64,000 nucleotides of DNA, from assembly GCA_964016885.1 (NCBI GenBank), contig OZ024745.1, positions 49,723,077 to 49,787,076 of the forward strand, given 5' to 3'. Below the pieces are notes generated by a model that saw nothing but the letters and a program-made list of their open reading frames with translations, was not told the origin of the DNA and did not search any database. Origin of the DNA: Eledone cirrhosa. Lineage: Eukaryota; Mollusca; Cephalopoda; Octopoda; Eledonidae. Position numbers and translations under genes: made by a program. Every line of letters begins with the position of its first letter. Position 1 is the first letter of the stretch. Positions 38,482 to 50,193 of this stretch are shown one piece after another.

Positions 38482-40003
38482 ATGTGTGTGTGTGTGTTTA
38501 AAATTATAATTTAAATTGAATTTTTGCATATCGAAAAAACCCCACAAATTTGATAACTATATTTTTACTTGAAGAAAAAAGATTATAATTTAAATAATTA
38601 GAGAAAGAGAGATTTATAAGAATAAATAAAAGTGGATGTAAAATGTTAATGAAGTTGAGAATGAGACAGAAAACCACATAATTTAAGGGAACGTAGAGTT
38701 AATTAATTAGATCACCCTTATTACTGAATAAAAAATAATATAAAACATTACTTACAGGATTTAATTTTTTCACTTGTGATGTTTATATTGACATAAGCAA
38801 AAGTCTTTATTGGGTTACCTATGGAGTGGAAAATATTACAGTTTATAGTAAGGATATTTGTAGCTCACAATTATGCATGTTTAGCTGACTTCTTAAGAGG
38901 TTGCATCTCATAGGAGGTTTCTAGAGGGCCTTCAGTTCTAATATAAAAAGCATTGTGAAATGTCGAAGGTTACGAGTGGAAAAATATTACAACTCATAGT
39001 AATTAAATTAGTAGCTCACAATTATGCAGGTTTAACTGACCTCTTATGACATTACATCTCCTAAGTTTCTCAGGTATTTTAATAATAAGGGTTCCAGTCC
39101 TATCATGAAAAGCATTGTTAAGTTTCTTGGGTGCTTTAATGATAAGAGCCCCTGTGCTGGGTCATGAGTGGGAAAATATTACAGCTCATGGTAATGGAAT
39201 AATGAAATTTAAAGCTCACACATATGCAGGTTTAGCTGGACTAATAGGTTTATCGGGTTGTTTTAATGATAGGGGCCACATATATATTTATTTAAAAACC
39301 TTTCATAATATTTTCATGTAAGAACCTTTAAGTTAGATTCCAAACCCCAGCTTAATAATGAGAAAGTTAGTCCTATTACTAAATCCTTCAAAATTATTCG
39401 AAAATGTGGGTAATAGGTTAAAGAAGTCTTTAATGGTAGTGTTAATCAAGTGCGATCAACTAATGGAACAACCTCCAACAAGAAACAGTTGACGTATCCA
39501 GTCAACATTTTAAAGTCAAGGTCGAGGAGTAGACCAACCACCCGCTCAAGTTTAATTATCGCTTCTCGTATTGATGCCCATCTGGGAGGCATCGATACCA
39601 AGTAATGCTCGATACTCGGAAGAGAATCATCTCTGCCTTGGTATGAGTCTAATTACCCTTACCAAATGACCATACTTAAGATATATGTACAAGTGAAATA
39701 AACTCAAGAGATGAAATACACATATTGCCACCTTTTTACAAACAAATTATCTTAAAAATCAATGTTTCGCTATGCCCATGCATTCACTCTTAATGTGCCG
39801 TTAGACACATACAAAAATATAGATAATATAACAGAAGTTATTGAATTTATTGATTGATCTAGTCGTAACGTACCTGCTTCATCTCTTTTCTTTCGAATTT
39901 CTATTTCGGACACTGAGCCAAAGTGCGCGAACCTTTCTTTTAGATCACGTTCCGTCACATTATCAAAAAGACCACCAATAAACAAACGTTTCGACTCTTC
40001 CAT
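33148..40003 (-). CDS. NOL8: NOL8-like nucleolar RRM protein, N-terminal portion only (381 aa, 6 exons)
   Basis: Exons on the minus strand: 40003-39874, 38818-38756, 37465-37387, 35565-35424, 34740-34672 and 33810-33148, totalling 1,146 nt (381 aa, TAG stop). One RRM spans about residues 5-83: RNP2 is RLFIGGL (6-12) and the RNP1-like stretch KTFAYVNI is at 48-55. CMKALNCTKWRSHEMKIEIA then matches the NOL8 RRM end. Further matches to human NOL8 order are GSEVPNKK, DWVIVKYGQALPI and IITVNPSKFYYNHKR. NOL8 binds RNA in the nucleolus and acts in ribosome biogenesis with RAG GTPase links. The last exon is Lys/Ser/Thr-rich and ends well before the length of human NOL8 (over 1,100 aa). The expected middle and C-terminus are not on this strand. 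Intron 5 is U12-type AT-AC. The start codon follows from the RRM position. Confidence 0.85.
33811..34671 (-). other. NOL8: U12-type AT-AC intron, intron 5 of the NOL8-like gene
   Basis: On the minus strand the intron begins ATATCCTTTCAA (from 34,671) and ends TTTTCAC (at 33,811). A U12 branch-like TTCTTAAC lies at 33,827-33,820, its branch A 10 nt before the 3' end. It is phase 0, joining ...RHRNRKK to IITVNPSKF..., which matches the NOL8 family without gap. There is no AG in the region where the acceptor must lie: an in-frame TGA at 33,849-33,847 sets the upstream limit, and the first downstream AG lies after the conserved NPSKF. An AC terminus is therefore required. Confidence 0.92.
38354..38437. 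repeat. 84-bp near-perfect palindrome (no loop)
   Basis: Two 42-nt arms are centred between 38,395 and 38,396 (GAGAACAATTGTTCTC at the centre). They pair with a single mismatch, at 38,360/38,431. AT microsatellites lie on both sides. It is located in intron 2 of the NOL8-like gene. It can form a cruciform, or a long hairpin in RNA. It could be a fold-back mobile element or arise from a template-switch event. Confidence 0.9.
38825..39290 (-). repeat. three direct copies of an about 155-bp SINE-body segment in NOL8 intron 1
   Basis: Three successive copies carry 'gtggaaaatattacag.tcat', 'agctcacaattatgcaggttt' pieces and a 'gttttaatgataggggcc' end. Copies start near 38,826, 38,978 and 39,170. 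The same body occurs in SINE copies near 1,480-1,580 and 15,455-15,545 in reverse. The local tandem array presumably grew by duplication of one inserted SINE fragment. Confidence 0.55.
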
Positions 40004-41727
40004 ATCTACGAGAATTGAATATTCACTAATGTCAGTGTAAATACCACTTTAGTTCTTTGTAAAATGTTTATGGTAAGAGGAAAAACACAGACCACGTGTT
40101 TGATTATTCCCCTTGTTTAAGCGGTGTATAGAAACAATTATCTCTGGTGAATTACAATACAATGAAGGTGACAAGTCAACTTAAAGCAGTGATGTTGTGA
40201 ACAAATAAAGTATTTACAAGTTAATTTAATTCATTCAAGATAGAAATAATATCAAAATTTATAAAAAATAATATTTCATCCTAAAATAATTTTGTAAGAC
40301 TATTCAAACCAGCTATCTGGTATAGTAACCTACCAACATGAAACGGTCCACATGTTAATAGCAACCGGTGTATAAAACATCTCGAGATTTCACTTCCGAA
40401 AATTATAAGACGTAAGTTTTCATTTCGGATTATCAACTATAATATGCCACGTGTATTTGTATATATGTAATGCTAATGATGTGTTAAGGATATGCATCTT
40501 TAGATGTGTAAAGAACTTTCATATTCCGTTAAATATTAATACTATTTATTACTTAAATTATTATTTTCACTAATTTAGGTTAACTTCCATACAATTAACG
40601 CTAATTTCGTATGATCAAAGAAAGTTATATACTTTCAAAAAGCATCTTGTTGAAATGTATTTTTAAATATATAAGCATATATTGAATTTCTGTTGTAATT
40701 AACGCTTACTGACAATAGTTTTCTTTCGATTCACCGGATTCATTGCATTAGGGTTCCTCTGCGAAATGAATTCAGTGAATCGGATGAGATATTTTCATTT
40801 CCTTCATTCGAGAGATAGTATCATTTTCCCCTTTTATTTTCATGGGAATTGGAGATCTATCCTAGAGTGTACATCAAAGGGAAACTTAAATTATATAAGA
40901 GAACCACAGCACGCCGTGCCGTTTTCTCAAGATTTATATATATATTATCTCGTTTTTTTATTTTTTTTATTTTGTATATATTACTGCATTGTTCAATGAG
41001 CACTTGGCCAATTTAAGGCTATGATGCGATTTGAAATAAATTTGACTGCTATTTCTATTGGCCTTATATCGTTGGTTTTTTGTTGATTAACTTCAAGTCG
41101 AACAACCCTATGATGAAAAGTGTTCCTGTCGTTATTGCCCTATATGTCCGTTTATCAATACAGCTTTTAATTAAGATGGCAGTGTGTAACTTGAGGAAGA
41201 TTTTACTTCTATTTCCTTTATGTTGGACACCCAAACCAGCCAATATACATTGACGTCACCTTATATATGTGGAGGGAGTGATATTTTTAGGCAAACGATA
41301 CAACAGCTAGACAAGGTTACCATGTGTAATTAGCTTAAAAGAAGTACACAGTATCCATGCATGTTGTAAGAGGTGACTAAAAGAGTTGGTGCCAAGAAAG
41401 GCATCAGACTAGAATGTTGCCTCAAAAAAGACCTCATGGTGGGTATGGAGCCTATCATTGGCCTCAAACACTACCCTTGTTTTAATCAAAGAAAACGTGA
41501 TTCATGATAGCATCAACTTAAAACCTGTGTGGCTCATGATAGGATCAACTTAACTTGAAATCTATATGCTCCATGAGAGGATCAACTTAACTTAGAACCT
41601 GTATGGCTCATAATAAGATGAGCTTTACTTAGAATCTGAGTGGTTCATCATAGGTTCAACCTGACTTAGTACCTGCATGGTTCATAAGATGAGCTCAAAT
41701 TAAAATCAATTTTGTCATTTTTTTCAG
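40004..41727. promoter_or_regulatory. head-to-head interval between the two NOL8-like genes (probable divergent promoter region)
   Basis: The minus-strand gene starts at 40,003. The first visible exon of the plus-strand gene begins at 41,728 after a strong polypyrimidine tract and CAG. Any upstream noncoding exon and both promoters should lie here. The sequence is AT-rich and relatively free of SINEs between 40,004 and 41,280. A roughly 42-bp degenerate tandem repeat fills 41,499-41,690. No TATA box or transcription start can be assigned by eye. Confidence 0.45.
41499..41692 (+). repeat. about 42-bp degenerate minisatellite, roughly 5 units
   Basis: Repeated units contain 'ggctcatgataggatcaac' then 'ttaacttagaacctgtatgg' with substitutions. 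The array stops about 35 bp before the acceptor of the first exon of the NOL8 C-terminal-like gene. Confidence 0.7.
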
Positions 41728-41759
41728 GAATTATTGAAATAAGATAAGAAAGGAGTAAT

Positions 41760-44700
41760 ATGACAATAATGAATATTTTGTCATCAGATGATGAAGATTT
41801 GAAAAAGTCAAAACAGAAAACATCCAAGTAATTGTTCCGTTTCCTTTTATTTTCAGTGTTGGCTCTATGAAGAATGCACTCAGTACACTTTGTAAAATGG
41901 TTGGCATTAAGAAGGGAATCCAACCATAGAAAACTTGCCAAACAAAGGGTTGTAAGGACTCTTCAGATGTGTCAAGAACACAACAAACTCCTTACTTCTG
42001 GGGCTTAGTGCTAATCTATTCAACTCATGTCAACATGGAAAAACAGATATTAAAAGATGATGAGGGGGAAGAGGAGGAGGAATTAATGTCATCATCCAAT
42101 TATTGAGGAGATTCTTGGGAAGCTTGCCATATGAAGTGGTAGTGGCAGCTAAATTCACTTTCCCAATTTATTCAACCACCTTATCATAACTTAACAAGTC
42201 CTTATTAAATCTTCCTCCTTCTCTTCAACATCATCATGTTCATTGTTGTCATCATTTTGTTTCCACTCTCCATACTGGCATGGGTTGGATGGATCATCAA
42301 AGCCTAAACTAGATGGATTAGGAAACCACATCTTAGTCATACATTCGATATTTTAGCATGGTTTTTATGGCTGGTTGCCTTTCTGCAGTGTAGTGGGTAC
42401 ATTTTATCATGGCATCAGCATTATCACTTTAACGAGTGTACTGGGTGCATTTTATTGTGGTACCAACATTGCCACTTTACAGAGTATACTGGGTGCATTT
42501 TATCATGTATCTAATTTTAGAATAGGAACACTGTACTCCTGTATGACATAAGAGGTGACTAAAAGGGTTGGTGCCAGGGAAGAGCATCTGATTACCTTAA
42601 AAAAAAAGCCTATGATCATTGTGACCAGCCTCACAGTTAAAGGTTTTGTAAACATCATCATCATCATATGTCTGTTTTTCTATGTTAGCATGGGCTGGAT
42701 GGGTCATTACAGACCAAATTAATACTTAATTGGAGGTACTTTCTTCCTAGACCAGCCATTGGCCACTTCTTGCTTAATTACATTCCAGTTTTGGCATGGT
42801 TTCTACATCTAGATGCCAGCCACTTTACAGAGTGTACTCGGTGCATTTTATCATTGCACCAGTACTAAAGAGTCTTTTCAACTCTTTGGTATGTTTTTTT
42901 TTTATTGCTTGACACTCTTCCTAACACCTATGACTTTATGAGAGTATACTGGGTGCATTTTATGGCACTGCCACTAGGGAGGTAGTCATGTTCTTAACTT
43001 TTTGGGGGACAGTTTTTATACCTTGATGCCATTTCTAACACCAATCACTTTACAGAGTGTAATGGGTGCAGTTTATTGTGGCATCAGCACTAGAGAGGTA
43101 GTCATGTCCTTAACTTGATTGAAGCCCCTCACTGTCTTATGTTGTTACAGATTGAATGTGAATCTTTTCACAGAGAGCACTGAGTGCACTTTATAGTGAC
43201 ACACTGGGAGGATGGAGCGACCATGTTCCAATGCAAAGGTGTTAAAGACTGAAAATGGGAGGAGGCGGCTGTAAATCAACAGAAGAAAAAGTGAAAATTT
43301 AATTATCATTTCCATTATTTTATAGAGATATGGCTAGTCCTAGTGTATTACTTGGTCAGCAGAATATTGTACAGAATTATAAAAAAAGTAAAAAAAAGAA
43401 AACAGCAAAGTCCAAAACATCATCCAGGTAAGTTGACAGGAATTTTATATATCTATACTTTATATAGTCACTGGTATGGCTGTGTAGCTGAGAAGTTTGC
43501 TTAGCAACCACATGGTCTTGGGCTTTAACCCATTGTGTAACGTCTTATGCGAGTGTGGATGAGTTTGCTCGAATAAAGCTGGTCTTAGAAGCCATCAGAG
43601 AAGCCATGTACAAAATGTTGCTGATTATGGTCTCAGATTTTTCATGTCAGGAATGGGGATAACAATGTGCTTTAATTGGTGAACTCCAGCACTATTTGAG
43701 AGTTAACCAAAACAAAACAGGATACCTAAGTGGGAATAACGTTCATGTCCTTGGCAGGGCTAAAAAGTCATGTTTGTACCACCCATGTGTGAGAAAAAGG
43801 ATCAAGTAATGGCATCAAATCACACATAGCATCTTGTCACTTGTTAGTTTTCATTATCTGATACCCGTAACACAGGAGAAACCCCACCAATCTGTGTTGT
43901 ATATGTTTTTTGTTTTATTTTTGGCATGCCTTTTAAAGCTGGATGACCTTCGTACCATCACCCACTGGTGTTTGAGGCATAACTTAACAAAGATTATTAT
44001 ATAAAAATTATAGGGCAGTTTCGAGCTGTTTGGTCAAAAGGGTTAAATATATTTTCTGAAAATATAATGTTATTAATTTTTAATATCCTGTAATGGTGTA
44101 GTAGAAACTATCTAAAAATGAGTTTGTTAATTCAAATGTTTATAACAGCTTTACTAGTGACAGGTTGTTGTAAAAATGTGTAGTATTGGAGTAAAAACTT
44201 TAAAATTTAATGTGATGCAGTCTTAGTACTGTTTTACACTTTTCAAGAATGTCTTATTATTAATGCAGTTTTATGTGGTACAGGATGTTAGGGGTGGGGG
44301 AATTTATCCCAGACCTCATTCACTTACCAAGTGGGGTGGAACTCATCAAATCAAACCAAGGAAACACTGCTTCTATTGGTTTTTCCATTGCTGATACTAT
44401 TTACCAGTCACAACTTGCAGAATATTAAAAATTAGAATCCATAAAAGAACTAGAAAATAAGTATTACACCTATGTGTGAAGTGTGATGCTGCATGGTAGT
44501 GAAATATGGGCAGTGACTGCAGAAGACATGCATAGACTGGAGAGAAATTAAGCTGTCATGCCAAAATATGAAAAGCTGAGTTTAAGAGGAATCCGAGGTG
44601 GTGTGTAACAGAGAAGGCTGCATTGGTATGGACATGTGATGGGCATTGATGATGATTGGTGGGTGAAAAAGTACCAGGAAATGCCAGTGAGCCGCAGTTG

Positions 44701-47700
44701 AGGTAGACTGAGAAAAACCTGGGGAGAGGTAATGAGAGCTGAGACTCAGAGGAGATGACAAAGAAACGCAGCAAGTGGATATACACTGTGCTGAGAAGAA
44801 ACCATCCAACCCATGCAAGCATGGAAAAACAGACGTAAAAATGAGGATGATGATGATATAGTAACTGCTGTTGGATATAATAAATCATTTTCTTTTATCT
44901 TGCTTAGTGTCACAAAACCTGGAAATAACGAGAAATATTTTCAAGTTGAAAAATCTGTAGCTAAATCTTTTGGATCAACAGACAGTACTTCTTTCTCACT
45001 GTTGTCTCTGTTTGGCAGAGATACAGTTTCTGGAAAACAGGATAATGAAGGTAGGTGTTTATTCTCAGTGCATCTTTTTTTTTTTATATGTTTTGTAAAA
45101 CACTTTGTAAAGTGTTAGTGCTGGTGTCATGATAAAATGCACCCATGCTGCTCAGTTAATTGGTTGGGTAATAGGAAGGGCATCCAGCTGTAGAAACCAT
45201 GGCAAAATATGGCACATATGAACAAGATATGGTTTACCAACCATATCTTGTCTCAGATCATGGCCACCCATTTTGATATTCTTGTTGTTCCTTATGATAT
45301 TATAAGATATTGGTGTATTTCAGAACTTCAGGCCTCTGAAACTTTTTTTCTTACTCTTTCAGTTTCTACCAATGTAGAGAAATTGTTTGATTACTTCTAT
45401 TACTCCAATCTAACTATGCTGGAGCTTTTTGATGTCTCTGTATATAGTTGCCAAATCATCATCATTGGTTTTACGTCCATTTTTCCATGTTTGTATGGGT
45501 TGGATGAGACCATTCAAATAAAATATCTCTCCAATTCTTTCTTTCCTTTGTCAGGTGTAATTTCTTGAGATTAATTTTCACCACCACTGCTTGCATCTTT
45601 CTGGGCCTTTCTCTTCCTAGGCTCCCTTCCACTTGGAATTCCTGGCTTTTTTTCACCCATTGATTATTTATATGGATTACATGTCTGCACCAATATAATC
45701 TTCTTTCCTGCATGCAAAATCTGATTCCTAAAATCGAATACAAAAGCTGCTATGAGAACATTTCTTCCATCACAATCTTGTCTGATCACCATGACCCTAT
45801 AAATCTGTAATAAAATACTTACTGTCTATAAAATGGAACTGTATGTTTAAATCATAGAGCAGCGTAACTCACAGTAAGTATTCTTTAAATAACTACATTT
45901 AGGCTATAGGATTCTTGACATTAAACAATGGCTAGAAGTAGCAATCAAATCTCCCTCAAATCATAGCATACAATATACATTGGCTAATGTAGTACTGGAT
46001 AGCCCTAAAAAATGGGATGGTTAAAGCCAGAATACTTGTGATCATAGGTTTCCTGGATCATGTCTGACCTGGGTCTAAACAACAACAGCAATGAGAGCAA
46101 CCATTATTTCCTATCTTTCATTTTGTTTTATTTTTTAACAACATGACGTGTTTTTTATCTGTTCTTTTGACTATTTCCAAATTAGATGAACCAGTTGAAA
46201 CCAAGGAACATCATCAAAGTCATAGTAAATTAAGAAGTAAAAAATACAATGAAATAGATGTCAGTGGTCAACAACATAAAAAAGTGTATGTAAATTCTAT
46301 TTCTCTCCATTCCAAATTAGAACATAAGCATCACTATGTAGTGAAGAAATTTGCTTCACAGTCACATAGTTTCAGGTTCAATCCAACTGTGAGACACTTT
46401 TGGTAAGTGTTTTCATAACTTCAGCTACTACAGGCAGATAGTATTGGTAATGGGAAGGCCAATGAAAATATAGTTTCCTTGGTTTGATCTGATGAATGAC
46501 TTCTTTCTTTTTATAAAGCTAAATGATGATGAGGCTGATGATATATATATATAAATGAAAATAGATATATTTATATCTATATGTGTGTGTGTGTATATAT
46601 ATTATCACCATCATTTAATGTCTCATTTCCATAGGGTTCTTTACAGTTTCTTTCTACTAAATTCACTGACAAGTCATTCGTTAGCTCAATATGCCAATCT
46701 GTTTGTAAAGTGAACTTTTAAAACTTTTTGATATTAAACTACCTGCTTCTATGATACACAGCTATTTGTTTTGAAATGTTTATATCTATCTAAAAACCTT
46801 CCAACACAATTTTGTGTACGAATCAGCTTTATAGTATTATTTAATCCTTCCAAATTCTTGATTATTTTCAAAATTATTTGAAAATCATAGGCTGTGTATT
46901 TCATTAGGAATATGGTAACAAAAACCGTAACTACACAGCTATGTCTGGATCTACAATAACATACTTTACACTACACCATACCACATCACATAATGCCACA
47001 CAAACATATATATATATATATCATTTAAAACGGATGTTAATTGATGATTATCATCATCATCATTATCACTGTATATAAATATATATATATAAAAGCATGT
47101 ACTGGGAGCATGGTTTCTATAGCTGGATGCCCTTCTTAATTCTAACCACTCTACAGTATGTACTGGGAGTATTTAATTATGGTTGGTGGTTATTTTATCT
47201 TAGTACTAACAGGACCACTTTACCGAGTGATCTGGATGTATTTTATCTTGTATATATCAGCATCATCATTTAAATAGTCGTTAAATGACAATCATATCTA
47301 GTATATACTCTCTCACACTCATGCACACACACAAGAGAGAGATAAAGAAATTGTGAATAAGTTTTGAGTTGATAACTTAGTAGTTTCTGTTATTAAAGAC
47401 TGTAAGGTACGAAAAAGAAAGTTGGCACAGAATTAGAATTACAAATGTCTACTACCTTAAAGCCAAAACAGTATTTAAGCAGCAGTTAACAAACAGCAAA
47501 CAAAGACCTGCCATTCTTACCATTGTCTTAATACAAATGGTTTATTTCTTCTAACCCCTGCAGAGCTGCTTCTTTAGTAGGCCACCGCCATCCTACTGCA
47601 TTGCCACCAACAACAACAGCAACAGCGGTGAAGAAGATGAATAACTTGGTTTTACCACAGAAGAGGACTTTGTTCTTTGTCGAAGATGATCCTAGGCTTT

Positions 47701-50151
47701 CTGGTAAGTTTGTGGATGGAGGGGATAGGGCGAATTATCATTATTATTACTCTCATTGGCAGTATCTGTAGAGGGTCAGACGCCATGCTTTGACGCATAG
47801 AGTTACGGCCCTTGCCATTCTGAGTTCAAATCCCACCGAGGTTAACTTTGCCTTTCATCCTTATGGGGTCTATAAAATGAAGTACCAGTAATGTACTGGG
47901 TAATTGCTGGTCTTGTGCCAAAAGTAGAAACAATTATTACTCTCACTTGTCCATTTTTCTATTGTCATTCACAGTGTTGTCATTTCCTCCTTCACCTCGC
48001 ACCCTGCACCCAATCATTCTACCTCCTCCACCTCATCTACCCCCATCTATTCCTAATCTCTTCCTCATCATCATCCCCTTTTCATTCCCCCTCCTTCACT
48101 CCTCGTTTTGCCCTACTTCCCAATCCCCTCCCTATCCAACACCCCTCCATTCCCTCAACACTTCTCCCTCTCTCCCCCTAAGCATCACACCTCTATAACT
48201 TGTTCTACCCCTCCTTCATAATCTTGTATGTCTTGTTATTTCTTTCTTTTTTTTCCATCTTTTAATTATTAGTGTTTCTGATTTCTTTCTTTTTTTCTTT
48301 TTCCTTCTTTTCCTTTTTCATTTCTTGCTTTCCTTTTCTGTAGTAGTAGTAGTAATGGGGGTGGTGGTAGTACAGCACCAAACAGAATACCTACCATCAT
48401 CATCATCATCATCATCATCGTTTAACGTCCATCTTCCACGCTAGCATGGGTTTTAATTCATCTACCCATAGTCAGTAAACTAAAGTACCAGTTATGTACA
48501 CAGAGGTAAACTTGCCATACAGACATTTGAACAATGCCTGGTGAGCTGATGGCTTGGGTAAAAAAATAAAATAGTTGAAAAATGTCATGATAACTGAAGC
48601 TATAGTGGCTGCACAAAGATTGCAACAAAACTGGAACATGCAAGAACCAAATGATGAAAGCATACCTCTAACCCTCAGCAGTCTGTTAGTGTCAGCTAGA
48701 TGCCTGGACCAGTTTTAAGACCCTATCCACTTCTATATGTGACTGGTAAAGTGTCACTTGATTCTGATTTTGTCTGCTCTCAGTGTCAGAAATCATTATC
48801 GTTGTTATATATATTGGAGATGGCAGAATCCATAGAACATTCGACGAAATGTTTTGTTATGTCCCTTTACAGTCAGAGTTCAAATCCCACTGGGATTAAT
48901 TTTGTTTCTAATCTATTTGGGGTTAATAAAATATGTACCAGTCAAATAATAGGGCCGACATAATCAACTATACTCCTCCCTCTATATTTGAGGCTTTGCT
49001 GTGTTTATCTGGTTTAAATTAGATACATTCTATTTTTGCATTTTGTAAGCAATGGCTAAAAGAGTTGGCACCAAGAATGGAATTTGACCATAAACTTCAC
49101 CTAAAAAAAGACCCCATTATTAGTATGAAGCTTGTCATAGGACCTGCAATGCTAATCTTTGCTTTAGCAGGGAAGATGGCTTTAACACTTGTTTTGATTT
49201 GTTAAAAATCATTATAGTTGGTTCTAAGAGGCAAATTTCCTAGTGTGAATGATCTGCTCTACAAACATTACATGTATTTGCCAGACTTATTTGGTGAGGT
49301 CTTGGCAGATATCTACTGCAACTGGCAGTAGAACGGAATAATTCCCAATGGTGTGAGCTAGGGAGTGGTTGTGCTACTGAAGAAGGATGAGAATAAGAGG
49401 GCATTATTGATAATTTCCAGCCCATAACACTGCTGGATCCAGAGTTTAAGATATTGATTAAGGTGCTAGCAAAGAAGTTTGTATTTGTTGGCAGTGTTGT
49501 TTTGGACCTCTGTGAGTTCCAGTGATGTTCCTTGAAATTAACATGAAAGTGTCTGAGCATTCCACATACACATGTACTCCTAATGTAATTCTCAGGGAGA
49601 TTCAATATGACATATGTGAAAAGGCTGGCTCTTCGAAATAGTGGTCGACTCATTTTCTTCCAGCTGAGTTCACTGGAGCAAAATAAAATAAAATGCCTTG
49701 CTCAAGGACAACATAATTTGTATTTTCCTGTTCTTTATTGTAGATGGCGTAAAATATTTCCACCGCAAGCATTCTGAAGATGAATTATGGACAAAATGGA
49801 CATCAGGTTTTAAAAATGAGGTCAGAAATGTAAGTACCATCTGCTATTGTTGGGGGTCAATCATTAATTCTACTGTTGCTCTTCTACTATAGCTTTGAGT
49901 TGACCAATACTGTATCAGTTGAATTTGGTTGGTATAGTGCATTCACTACCATCATAGAATATCTGTTTTCCCTGCTAGCAAGGGGTGACTGGGTCATCAC
50001 ACACAAAATCAGTACTTAACCAGAGTCACAACTTACATACATTCCCACACTTTACAGATTGCACCCTGCATTTTATCATGTCACCAACACTAGAGAAGTT
50101 GTACCCTTGACACAACTGAAGAGTCATCTTAACTCTTTGTGTGTTTGTTTG

Positions 50152-50193
<42 letters not shown>

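Noticed and set aside
47891..48198. Pro/Ser-rich overlapping frames
   Set aside because: They are produced by a C/T-rich tract and show no family features or splice context.
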